Below, in pieces: positions 1 to 8,193 of a DNA stretch of 44,518 nt. The position numbers were made by a program, and so were the translations under genes. Below the pieces are notes generated by a model. It saw nothing but the letters and a program-made list of their open reading frames with translations, had not been told where the DNA came from and ran no database searches. How positions within the stretch are numbered: the first letter of the stretch is position 1; each line of letters begins with the position of its first letter. This DNA comes from Candidatus Poribacteria bacterium (GTDB lineage Bacteria > Poribacteria > WGA-4E > UBA9662). The DNA is taken from NCBI GenBank assembly GCA_002709695.1, contig PAQF01000007.1:1-44518 (forward strand). Direction: 5' to 3'.

Positions 1-1300
1 CTGAACTCCAAGCTGCTGACGTGACAGCAGCAGTATGTCCTACTAGAGTGAATAGTTCGCGGCCTGTCTTGGTATCCCATATCCTGGCTGTTCTATCCTC
101 ACTAGCCGTCACTATACGAGCACCATTTGGACTCCAAGCTACTGAATTTATCCAACCCTCATGTCCTACTAGAGTGAATAGTTCGTGGCCTGTCTTGGTA
201 TCCCATATCTTAGCTGTCTTATCCCAACTCCCCGTCACTATACGAGCACCATCTGCACTATAAGACGCTGACGTGACAACATCATCATGTCCGATTAGAG
301 TGAATAGTTCGTGGCCTGTCTTGGCATCCCATATCTTAGCTGTCTTATCCCAACCCCCCGTCACTATCTGCTGGTCATCAGGACTCCAAGCGGCTGAATC
401 GACCTCACTGTTATGACCTTTCAGAGTCAATCTTACTCTGGATTTTAAGAGCAATTGACGTAATAAAGTATTTGACAAAGGTGAAATTTTCTCATTAGTA
501 TGATATAAGCTCCTAAAAGACTCAGTTGCCAACAACAGACCGAGTTCTGGGTCAGTTTCCATACTAGCTAAGGCAAATGCTGCCAAAGACTGGGCAGTAG
601 CAACCCGAGCTGTTTTCCGTGCTTGGTCACGTTGGTAAAAAGCAAATACTGACAAACCTATCATCAGTACGAAAGCAACTGTAATACTTGTTATTAATAT
701 CCTTTGCAGCCGAATAACAGCAGTCCGACTAAATACAATGTACTCTGTATGTAGTTCTGTTGGCTTGGGTTCCTTGGTTATCCCCTCGGTTAACCACCCT
801 TCAGCTACCTGCAGTTCGCGTCGACTCAAGGCTAGTCCTCTGGCTCGTTTATCTTGATCCCATTCAATGGCACGTGTCAGTAGGCGGGTATGTTCCTTGA
901 CATATTCTAGGTCAGTATCAAGAGCATCAATTAGCAGTTCAAAGTTGGTATTAAAGTCGTCTTCTTCCCTCAGAAAGACCCAGTTATGTGCTGACATGGC
1001 AGAATGCACCTTATCATCAGATACGTCATATAAGACCACTGGCACCAACCGCTTATTGTGCTGGACAGCGTGTTCTATTTCCAGAGTACAGATCTCGGAG
1101 ACTACAGAATCAGGACTAATAATAAAGAGGAAAGTATCAGCTTCCTGAATACCAGCATAGACTTCATCCAGCCATTCAGCAGAAGGAGGGATGTCCTGCC
1201 AGTCGACCCAAGGTTGACGGTCTCTGGTTTCCAATTCCTGGTGGATGTGTTGAGCAAACTCAATATTTTTACGGGAATAGGAGATGAAGACGTCGGCCAT
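1..1300 (-). CDS. TIR domain - transmembrane - WD40 repeat protein (3' end outside window)
   Basis: The frame is open from an ATG at 1298-1300 to the left edge, giving 433 visible residues. Residues 1-125 form a TIR fold starting MADVFISYSRKN; S68-E-I-C71-x-x-E74 fits the C-x-x-E segment that carries the catalytic Glu of NAD-cleaving TIR domains. A basic linker leads to one membrane helix (about 200-222). A helical segment (224-265, ending in DPELGLLLATESFR) of the kind that precedes WD40 propellers in cyanobacterial-style TIR/STAND proteins follows, then 42-residue WD40 repeats from about 294 onward, each with a GH...WD pair. The propeller must continue beyond the window. TIR domains can be NADases or adaptors, and which applies here is unknown. 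It lies 87 bp downstream of a sirtuin gene on the same strand. The repeats are close to identical at DNA level. Confidence 0.85.
   Translation of the reverse strand, partial: MADVFISYSRKNIEFAQHIHQELETRDRQPWVDWQDIPPSAEWLDEVYAGIQEADTFLFIISPDSVVSEICTLEIEHAVQHNKRLVPVVLYDVSDDKVHSAMSAHNWVFLREEDDFNTNFELLIDALDTDLEYVKEHTRLLTRAIEWDQDKRARGLALSRRELQVAEGWLTEGITKEPKPTELHTEYIVFSRTAVIRLQRILITSITVAFVLMIGLSVFAFYQRDQARKTARVATAQSLAAFALASMETDPELGLLLATESFRSLYHTNEKISPLSNTLLRQLLLKSRVRLTLKGHNSEVDSAAWSPDDQQIVTGGWDKTAKIWDAKTGHELFTLIGHDDVVTSASYSADGARIVTGSWDKTAKIWDTKTGHELFTLVGHEGWINSVAWSPNGARIVTASEDRTARIWDTKTGRELFTLVGHTAAVTSAAWSS
36..418 (-). repeat. 126-bp tandem repeats coding for WD40 blades
   Basis: Units beginning tgtcc at 36, 162 and 288, with a diverged copy (tgacc) at 414, recur at exactly 126 bp (42 codons). 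The first three share long identical tracts such as agagtgaatagttcg and cctgtcttgg. They encode successive WD40 blades. The high DNA identity suggests recent duplication or gene conversion inside the gene. Confidence 0.9.
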
Positions 1301-1387
1301 ATCGTTACCCTTCGGCTTAGATTTTCTAGATGATAGGCAGATTTATAAGCCATTCATGCGTTGTTCTAAATTTACTCTTTAATTACC

Positions 1388-2098
1388 TTAGCTTAGAAGG
1401 TTAGTTAAAACGTCTGAAGCTTTACCAATGTGTGTTTCATCTGCGATGTTCGAGAGGGGTGTTTGTTCAATGTTGATTTCGACCACATAGGCGCCAGCTT
1501 GCTTTCCAGCAACACCTAGTGAGGCCGCAGGTTGAACAAGACCTGAAGTTCCAATAATAAACATTAGGTCGCAGTGAGTTGCAGCAAATTTTGCTGTTTC
1601 CAGCTCTTTTTCTGGTAGTACTTCACCGAACCATACAACTTTAGGTCGTAACAGTCCACCACATTGTTCGCAGGTTGGCAAAATTTGAATTGGCACTTCA
1701 GAATTGTGACTCAGATACTGACACTTTGTGCATTGAACTTTCCAGATGTTGCCATGAATTTCCAAGACGTTTTGACTACCAGCTTTATCGTGCAATCCAT
1801 CGATGTTTTGTGTAATCAAAGTGAATTGTTCCGTTTGGGCTTCGAGTTCAACCAGTGCATAATGGGCTGGATTGGGTTTGATTGGTTTAATTAATTTACG
1901 ACGCCAATCATACCATTCCCAAACTAGGTGTGGATTAGCTTGGAATGCTTCTAAAGTTGCTAATTGTTCAGGTCGAAAATTCTTCCAGAGACCGTCTGAG
2001 CCGCGGAAAGTTGGCACGCCACTTTCCGCGGAGATTCCTGCGCCTGTTAAGACTGTAATTGACTGTTTCGCTCGTAACTTTGATTTTGTTATATTCAT
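1388..2098 (-). CDS. cobB: NAD-dependent protein deacylase, sirtuin family (class III/CobB-like)
   Basis: A 236-residue Sir2 protein of normal bacterial length that removes acyl groups from lysine using NAD+. Visible motifs: GAGISAESG at 19-27 (NAD binding), FRG at 31-33, QNID at 97-100, the catalytic His at 115 (HGN), and a zinc site C123-x2-C126 with C143-x2-C146. Y63-x2-R66 in EWYDWRR matches the Tyr/Arg pair that, in SIRT5 and CobB, binds acidic acyl groups, so succinyl or malonyl lysine may be preferred. The gene begins 30 bp after the GNAT-barrel fusion ends and is followed after 87 bp by the TIR-WD40 gene, all on one strand. The family call is secure; substrate preference is inferred from the Y/R pair. 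Confidence 0.93.
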   Translation of the reverse strand: MNITKSKLRAKQSITVLTGAGISAESGVPTFRGSDGLWKNFRPEQLATLEAFQANPHLVWEWYDWRRKLIKPIKPNPAHYALVELEAQTEQFTLITQNIDGLHDKAGSQNVLEIHGNIWKVQCTKCQYLSHNSEVPIQILPTCEQCGGLLRPKVVWFGEVLPEKELETAKFAATHCDLMFIIGTSGLVQPAASLGVAGKQAGAYVVEINIEQTPLSNIADETHIGKASDVLTNLLS

Positions 2099-2128
2099 GC
2101 TTGAATGGTGTCTTTGATTAACCAGGAC

Positions 2129-3928
2129 TTATAAGCGTTCCACCCAGCTTTGAATGTGTGGTTGCAGGAAAGTCTGCGCTCGTTTGGACCACAGATGGTC
2201 GAGCGTTAAACCTCGGAAAATTGGCATAACACTCATCTTGAGATGCAGTTCTTCAGTTAACTTTTCAATCGATAGATCCGCAGATTTATCAACCAAATAG
2301 TGCAGAACTGTAGCTGCGTCTGACAGGCCTGTGACAGCGTGGTGAGGCTCAGGTAGATTTCTAAGTTGATGAACAGCATCATCCAAGTTGGGACGATGCC
2401 GATCATACCACCATTTGTCGAGTGACTCCATTGCTGATGCAAAGCAGGTTGCGGAATCACCAAGCTCTTTTTGATTACGTGGGTTACAAATAAAATCGCC
2501 AAGTTCTATCAGGATGGAATTTCTAGATTTTGTAGGGTACAACTGTCGATTGAAGAAATAATAGTCACTCGAATATTGGGTGTAAGGCGTTAACCGATAA
2601 GCAAGTGATGCTTCGTGTTTTGATTCGAAGCTAGCTTCCAACCACTGGTCAATCTGGCGAAATTTGGGTTCAGGTAAAATATTATTGGACTCAAAACCAC
2701 CTTCTAGGCCAAGGCAGAAGCTAAGTGGCAGAGGAGTTAGTCCATGTTCCCTCATGATATCAATAGTTTTATGTTCAGTGCTCCGGATAATTACTTTGCT
2801 CCCATCAGGAATTTCAGTTGCGAGTTGGTGTCGCAAATTAGGATGAGAACTAAAACCTAACCTTCCATCTTCAATGGACTCAACCCACCAAGGGCACAGG
2901 GTTATATTGGTTCTTCCATCGATCCTGTCAGATAAAATGTAGAAAGCATTCATCATAACTTTAAAGTAATCTTGGCAATTGGAACAGATGCAAGCACCGG
3001 GATCAGCGAACCAAAGTACAAAGCTGTCCGTAACGTCGGCAAAAGTATCAATCAAGTAGTCTTGGAAAGGCAGGATCTGTTCCTTTCCACGCTGCCAACA
3101 CAGGGTAATTCCTGTATAATTGATATCCTCCGCCCGAAATTGAGGAAAACGTAACCATATTGATGGGGGAACGGTGCCTGTAGAGAAACCGACATGAGTT
3201 TCCATACCCATCACTTGGGCGTACTCTAGTGCATCATGCCATACTGGATAACGCCAACTGTTACAACCCAAGCTAGGTTCGTCAGGATGATAATATTGCG
3301 TCGACCAGATATAAATTTTTAGCAAGTTGCAACCCGCTGCGTTCAGAAGTTCGATATACCATTTCCAATCCTCCAAACTCCATGTATCCGTCGTCAACGG
3401 GGTGAGATTCCATGGAACGTCTGAAGCATAGATGCCTCGAATCGAAAATGATGATTGTTGATCAGCAAAGCAACGTATCATACGGAATTGTGTATCGTTA
3501 TTATTTCGCCCCACCAGACGATAGCCTTGCTTGGAATAAACTCGAATAGCATGATAATTCTCCATATAACAGGTCAGTGAGAGACCCAATTTTCCATGTT
3601 GTTGGGCTGTAATCTCAATTTCTTGCATTAGTCTTCGACCTATTCCCATGTTCTGAAAGTTATCAATAACGCCAATGCCTAAAACAGGATAGCTGTTTCT
3701 ACCCCTATACCAAATATGTCCAACCATTTTCTGATCGCTAAATGCACCGATGTGAGCACAGTCATCATTTTTAATTTCTTTGGCAATCAATTGTATCGCA
3801 CCATCATCAAAAGCATACGGATGATAGAAGTTTCGACTCGTTTCAGATAACCCGCTGAAAAAAGCAGGGATTTTTGGAAGATCCGTGCCTTCTAATAAAC
3901 GAATAGTTATGTTACTGCTGGAATCCAT
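2129..3928 (-). CDS. GNAT acetyltransferase domain fused to a glycoside-hydrolase-like TIM barrel
   Basis: This 599-residue protein has two parts. Residues 6-150 look like a GNAT N-acetyltransferase: IGVIDNFQNMGIGRRLM carries the acetyl-CoA loop Q-x-x-G-x-G, and a typical YSKQGYRLVGR segment follows. From about 160, IRGIYASDVPWN begins a barrel with GH20/alpha-glucuronidase-like features, including a W-rich front half, THVGFSTG, and ADPGACICSNC with a C-x-C-x2-C group, ending in a helical region. I cannot name the barrel family or its catalytic acids with confidence. No stop or start signal separates the halves, so the fusion is real in this assembly. Neighbours are a PhyH dioxygenase 48 bp upstream and the sirtuin downstream. 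An acyl- or N-acetyl-sugar substrate is possible but is a guess. Confidence 0.7.
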   Translation of the reverse strand: MDSSSNITIRLLEGTDLPKIPAFFSGLSETSRNFYHPYAFDDGAIQLIAKEIKNDDCAHIGAFSDQKMVGHIWYRGRNSYPVLGIGVIDNFQNMGIGRRLMQEIEITAQQHGKLGLSLTCYMENYHAIRVYSKQGYRLVGRNNNDTQFRMIRCFADQQSSFSIRGIYASDVPWNLTPLTTDTWSLEDWKWYIELLNAAGCNLLKIYIWSTQYYHPDEPSLGCNSWRYPVWHDALEYAQVMGMETHVGFSTGTVPPSIWLRFPQFRAEDINYTGITLCWQRGKEQILPFQDYLIDTFADVTDSFVLWFADPGACICSNCQDYFKVMMNAFYILSDRIDGRTNITLCPWWVESIEDGRLGFSSHPNLRHQLATEIPDGSKVIIRSTEHKTIDIMREHGLTPLPLSFCLGLEGGFESNNILPEPKFRQIDQWLEASFESKHEASLAYRLTPYTQYSSDYYFFNRQLYPTKSRNSILIELGDFICNPRNQKELGDSATCFASAMESLDKWWYDRHRPNLDDAVHQLRNLPEPHHAVTGLSDAATVLHYLVDKSADLSIEKLTEELHLKMSVMPIFRGLTLDHLWSKRAQTFLQPHIQSWVERL

Positions 3929-3976
3929 AATGTCTTTGAAATCTCAGTTTTCTATCAGCGAAAGTAGTAGATAAGG

Positions 3977-4771
3977 CTAATCAACATTCTCAGGTAGATT
4001 GTAACGATAGATCTTTTGAGATTGTGGAGGCATCTGTTCCCAAACTTTCAGTGGAATGATTTTTCGAAAAGTTTCGGCATTGTCTGGCAAGTGATGGAAT
4101 CGGCGGAAATAGACCAAAGCCAACATGGATCGAATCTCTTGTGTTTGATTGGGCATACCTCGGTGCCAACACCGCATATCACGTACGACCACTGAGCCAG
4201 CTGGCATAATTGTGCGAGTCGATGGTAGCTGAATGGCCCGTTCTTCTAAGCTTTTTTTGTCATTGTGCTGAAGGTCAGTAATCAAGTGTGAGGCTGGCCA
4301 GACTTCTGTTGCCCCATTCTCTTCAGTAAAATCTACTAATGCTATATTGACTACCGCCAGTGAAATTGGGAGGACGTGTGGTTCGTCTGGGAAAAGATGT
4401 CCTGTATCGCGATGAATATGTTGAATTCCGCAACCTGGCCAAGCAGTGTTACTTCCGTAAGGAAAGTAGGAGAAAATATCGTCTCCCATAGCCTGTTTTA
4501 GAATTTGCATTGCAAAAGGATTTTCAATTACTAACGGGTCTAGAAATGGCATACACAAGGGGGCTGATATTCCGCCATGTCCCGTTGGCTTTGCTTCGAC
4601 AAATTGTTTTTGCACTTCTTCATTGTAAGCACTGTGCATCTCCTCTATCCAGTCCGAAGGAAGCACAGCTTCCAATATTACATAGCCACATTCTCGAAGT
4701 AGTCGTAAAGCCTGAATCAGATTGTCCTGATTCAATTGATTGTTTCTACGTTCCTCTTCAGAAATTATCAT
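3977..4771 (-). CDS. Phytanoyl-CoA dioxygenase (PhyH) family Fe(II)/2-oxoglutarate oxygenase
   Basis: A 264-residue double-stranded beta-helix oxygenase expected to hydroxylate a small organic substrate with O2 and 2-oxoglutarate. The iron triad is visible: H120-x-D122 in HIHRDTGH and the distal H203 in RDMRCWHRGMPN. R214 is placed to bind 2-oxoglutarate. The N-terminal CGYVILEAVLPSD is the usual start of the family. It shares the HxDTGHL and RDMRxWHRGxPN signatures with the protein at 28800-29630, so the two are paralogues of one subfamily. Substrate unknown; the family is too diverse to predict it. It probably belongs to the run that starts at 7372, although 111 bp separate it from the gene upstream. 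Confidence 0.9.
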   Translation of the reverse strand: MIISEEERRNNQLNQDNLIQALRLLRECGYVILEAVLPSDWIEEMHSAYNEEVQKQFVEAKPTGHGGISAPLCMPFLDPLVIENPFAMQILKQAMGDDIFSYFPYGSNTAWPGCGIQHIHRDTGHLFPDEPHVLPISLAVVNIALVDFTEENGATEVWPASHLITDLQHNDKKSLEERAIQLPSTRTIMPAGSVVVRDMRCWHRGMPNQTQEIRSMLALVYFRRFHHLPDNAETFRKIIPLKVWEQMPPQSQKIYRYNLPENVD

Positions 4772-4882
4772 CTCTTATTTTAAAAAATATAAATAACGTT
4801 TAACTAGATGGAATGGAAACAGTCAGTGTAATTGAAATCATCTGGGTCAATAGGTTGGGGTTGTTCCTTCGTTTGTAGTCTT

Positions 4883-5560
4883 CTAACGACATAGTTGAAC
4901 TAGTAAGTCTGGTCGATTTGAGCCAACTGCATCAACCTCTAGGTCTATCATTTGCTGTATTTCCTGAATTGTATCAGGGTTCCAAGCACGAATTTTCAGC
5001 CCATGAAGGTGTGCTTTTCGAACCAAATCAATGTCGATATTCTCATGTTGGATATGTATCGCTTCCACTCCTATCTCCAGTGCTTGTTGGCAAACATCAT
5101 TAGGTGGTACTGACCATAATGCTCCTAGGCTTATGGTTGAATTGATCCGATGTGCTTTACGCAAACGTTCATGCACAAACGAAGTTAAAATGACTGCGTT
5201 TTCGATATTGTTTCTCTCAATCATTCTGATAACTGGTTCTGTAGTATCTGGACCTTTAAGTTCGATCTGAAGGATAACCCTTCTTTTAACGTGATCAATT
5301 ACTTCTTGCAGAGTTGGAATCTTTTCACCTTTTCCAGCGTCAAGTTGCTTAATGTCCTGTAGAGATAGGTCTGACACGGCTCCGTGACCATCGGTTGTCC
5401 GGTCAACAGTTTGGTCATGGATGACAACAAGCTTTTGATCTCTTGTGAGGTGCACATCAATTTCGATTTGGTCGACGCCTAACTCAATTGCTTTTTGGAT
5501 CGATAAGCATGTGTTTTCAGGTTCTAATTTAGCTGCACCTCGGTGTCCGGTAATAATCAT
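4883..5560 (-). CDS. Glycerophosphodiester phosphodiesterase (GDPD/UgpQ-like)
   Basis: A 225-residue cytoplasmic enzyme, with no signal peptide, that splits glycerophosphodiesters into an alcohol and glycerol 3-phosphate. Catalytic and metal residues are in place: H6-R7 in MIITGHRGAA, E15-N16 in PENT, E33 and D35 in IEIDVH, and H48-D49 in VIHDQTVDRT. QIELKG supplies the later Glu. The length matches UgpQ-type single-domain enzymes. An AGGA stands about 8 bp before the ATG. It lies between DUF4838 and PhyH genes with 111-bp gaps on both sides. Confidence 0.93.
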   Translation of the reverse strand: MIITGHRGAAKLEPENTCLSIQKAIELGVDQIEIDVHLTRDQKLVVIHDQTVDRTTDGHGAVSDLSLQDIKQLDAGKGEKIPTLQEVIDHVKRRVILQIELKGPDTTEPVIRMIERNNIENAVILTSFVHERLRKAHRINSTISLGALWSVPPNDVCQQALEIGVEAIHIQHENIDIDLVRKAHLHGLKIRAWNPDTIQEIQQMIDLEVDAVGSNRPDLLVQLCR

Positions 5561-5671
5561 TCTAGTCCTGTGTTTTTTTTTGTAGTAAATAGAAAATCAG
5601 AATCCAAGGATTCAAAAATTTATAGTAGCAAGCAAAAAGTTGGATGAACTAAGATATCAGCAGACGTTTTT

Positions 5672-7372
5672 TTACAACCTGATCTCTGTAAAATATTCGG
5701 TTGCCAGTTTGTGTTCTGAGGCATGAGTCATATTGTACTTTTCTGCTAAGCTTATATACTGATTAATTATTTTTTTTCTTTTTTCTTTTTCTAAATTTTC
5801 TCCTGTCAAAATTATGGCTTTGTAAGCACAGATTGAGGCTTTTTCAACGCGGGCACGAACTGTGTGATTGTCTGCCAGCTCTAAGGCTTGGTTAAAGTAA
5901 TCCAAGCCCTTTTTTGAAATCTCCAGATCTAATCCTACTTCTTTGGCTGAAGGAAAACAGTTCGGGTGCACCTCACGTTGAATTGCATTGTCGTGTATCA
6001 TTGTAAGGTATTTGCTTATTGGTTTGGCAGAGTTTTGGTAGTGTAACTGGATAAATTCCTCAAGTACATCATTACCATCGAGCTCAGGATTCCAAAGTAA
6101 GCTGGAAATAATATAGTTCCGCAAGTCGGAAAATTCTCCGGTCAGGCCATTTCCATTAGCCTGCATGAATGCACCTTTGGCATTATTCTTTAGAAAGTAG
6201 CGGATATTAGGACCAATCACGTGTAAATTTGGAAAAGGCAAATCATAGCAGCTAAAATTTGTGTTATAGTTCCAAATCCATATATCGTTGCAAATTCTTC
6301 CCCAGTCATCCATATCTTGACAAAAGGATCTGTTTTTTTCGCAGTTTGGATCATCAATAGTATGAAGTGTGCAACATTCAATGCTGCATAACTGAATTTG
6401 AACATTAGGGGCAGGCCTCATAGTTTTGGGTACTTGTCGCGTATACCAGTAAGCCAAGGTGCCAACTTTAACTTTTGGGTAAGCTTTCTGAATCAATTTG
6501 GCAACAGAATTCACAAAACTGAGTTGAGACCCCATTGGCGTCTCTTCAGCTTGATTGATTGTTTCACAAGTGTCACAACGGCAGTAATTTTCAGTATCAG
6601 CTTGACTGACACTAATATTCTTTTTCTCAGGGTGTTTTTTGAGGTGTTCAATCGCGGATTCTGCCGCAATTTGGACAACCTCCGAATTTGTTACACATAA
6701 CTGAGGACCACCACCCTGTGTATCTGTGTGCCGTTTCCCATCAACCAGTGCATAGTATTCGGGATGTTTTTCTCCGTATTTATCAAATGGGACAAGTTGA
6801 TGGAATGAGTGATTGATCAACTGTTGTGGTACACTTCCACCAAGTTTTTCAGCTGGGGTCACTGTGTTAACTCGGCGCCGAGCCGCGAACTCTGGACTCT
6901 CAGAATTTTCACGATAAAAACTCCATCGAAAAGAAAAAGGTGGATTATATGCATAATTGTCAAAGTAGATTGTTAGGTTATAACCATCAGGCACATGTGT
7001 GTGATCATCGGTCAAAAAGCGAATCCCCAAACTGTTCTCAAGAAATTGGTAGACTCCATACAAAGTTCCACGAGTATCTCCTCCAGCAATAACAATCCGG
7101 TTGTACTCTACGATGATGTGAAAACCTTCATCGCCTATTTCACTCTGATTTAGAACGGATGCCCGACCAATGTAAATATGACCATCGGCTTTTTTCTTAT
7201 CGGTATATATAGGAAGATATATACCGGTCGCTTTTTCAAACCAATTTTGGAATTCTTCCATAGCATATTCATCTGAAACCGTTGCGCCTTCGCTAGTTAT
7301 GATATGCCAATTGGACATTCGAGAGACTTCAATCCCTTCGCTCTTGTTTGCAGTTTTAGAATCAGATAGCAA
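5672..7372 (-). CDS. DUF4838 / alpha-glucuronidase-like glycoside hydrolase protein
   Basis: A 566-residue protein. Residues about 60-125 resemble the small N-terminal domain of GH67/GH20 enzymes (GDTRGTLYGVYQFLE, then LGIRFL). A TIM barrel of the DUF4838 type follows, with C264-R-C266-D-T-C269 and a tract WGRICNDIWIWNY, then a helical C-terminus. No secretion signal is evident from either start. The longest frame starts with TTG at 7372, preceded by AGTAGGA at a workable distance. An ATG at residue 19 (7318) has weaker upstream sequence, so the start is uncertain. A strong promoter-like sequence lies 50-76 bp upstream. It likely acts on a glycan, but the DUF4838 substrate is not established. 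Confidence 0.8.
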   Translation of the reverse strand: MLSDSKTANKSEGIEVSRMSNWHIITSEGATVSDEYAMEEFQNWFEKATGIYLPIYTDKKKADGHIYIGRASVLNQSEIGDEGFHIIVEYNRIVIAGGDTRGTLYGVYQFLENSLGIRFLTDDHTHVPDGYNLTIYFDNYAYNPPFSFRWSFYRENSESPEFAARRRVNTVTPAEKLGGSVPQQLINHSFHQLVPFDKYGEKHPEYYALVDGKRHTDTQGGGPQLCVTNSEVVQIAAESAIEHLKKHPEKKNISVSQADTENYCRCDTCETINQAEETPMGSQLSFVNSVAKLIQKAYPKVKVGTLAYWYTRQVPKTMRPAPNVQIQLCSIECCTLHTIDDPNCEKNRSFCQDMDDWGRICNDIWIWNYNTNFSCYDLPFPNLHVIGPNIRYFLKNNAKGAFMQANGNGLTGEFSDLRNYIISSLLWNPELDGNDVLEEFIQLHYQNSAKPISKYLTMIHDNAIQREVHPNCFPSAKEVGLDLEISKKGLDYFNQALELADNHTVRARVEKASICAYKAIILTGENLEKEKRKKIINQYISLAEKYNMTHASEHKLATEYFTEIRL

Positions 7373-7420
7373 TTTCGATTTTCCTACTGATATTGGCTTT
7401 TTTGTTGTCCTGTGGATGCT

Positions 7421-7448
7421 ATTTTACATCGGGTTATTATAATGTCAA
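7421..7448 (-). promoter_or_regulatory. Sigma70-like promoter for the DUF4838 gene run
   Basis: On the minus strand TTGACA (7448-7443) is followed by a 16-bp spacer and TAAAAT (7426-7421), matching six and five of six consensus bases. Transcription would start near 7414, about 40 nt before the TTG start at 7372. Confidence 0.6.
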
Positions 7449-8001
7449 ACATTGTTAGTAGCCAATTCTCTATTTTATGTTGTAATCTCGAATAATTAAG
7501 ATTAGGACATACTGTATGTCAGGCTCGTTAAAAGTTGCAAACTTTATAGCTAAATATACAACCTATGGGGGCTATTGTCGATTAACTGGCAATATTCTAG
7601 TTCCTAACAGAATAGGGAAAAACAGGCAGAATTAACCGGTTTGGGTTGAAGATAAAAGCTGAGTTATCAGGCGAGTCATAGCCCTCAGCAACTTTTTATA
7701 TAGATGAAGTTCTTATCTGTCTTTTTCTCGATTTTCTGCTTTAATTTGAGAATCAAGAGATTAGCTAGAGAGTATACTTTTTTCTCAGGACAGCTTGAGA
7801 GAGCATTTTAAGAATTCAGAGGTAATTGGTCAACAGGATTGTGAGCAAGCAGCAGCAATCATACTCAAGTATCATAGCAAAACCTATGCCGACACCTGTA
7901 GTTAAAGAAACCAAAAAATATTCTACGTAGCACAACTTACGTGATTTAGAATGCTAAAGAATTTTTATTATGTAATTTGTGGGTTTTAGTCTATAAGGAT
8001 A
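7449..8001. other. Intergenic region without a supported gene
   Basis: About 550 bp, AT-rich, with many stops in all frames. The longest suggestive stretch is an unsupported frame of about 35 codons ending near 7904 (plus strand; it contains Q-D-C-E-Q-A-A-A), with no ribosome site. I see no RNA gene or repeat. Confidence 0.5.
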
Positions 8002-8193
8002 ATGAGCGTTGCACTTTTAGTCTATGTAAGTATTCTGCCCAAAACCGATCTGGCATTTATCCTTGGTTTACTTGTTTGTATTTTTTCGGTTGCTATTATG
8101 GAAAGTACCTTTGAATTACTATTCGCTGGCATGTGGTGTCTCATTCGGCAAATGAAAATAAAATTAGGCAGGATTATTTTGGCAGCTATTTAA
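8002..8193 (+). CDS. Possible small hydrophobic protein
   Basis: A 63-codon frame from ATG with a hydrophobic first half (residues 3-40, one or two possible membrane helices) and a basic tail RQMKIKLGR. AAGGA lies only two bases before the ATG, too close for a good ribosome site, and there is no recognisable homology. Its stop overlaps the end of the convergent gene by four bases. It could be chance in AT-rich DNA. Confidence 0.25.
   Translation: MSVALLVYVSILPKTDLAFILGLLVCIFSVAIMESTFELLFAGMWCLIRQMKIKLGRIILAAI

Noticed and set aside
36-418. Regular repeats that could be mistaken for a CRISPR-like array
   Set aside because: The 126-bp period equals 42 codons and each unit translates to a WD40 blade in an open frame; there are no spacers.
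1058-1353. Plus- and minus-strand frames overlapping the TIR domain
   Set aside because: The true TIR frame on the minus strand has clear homology; the others have no domain and poor composition.
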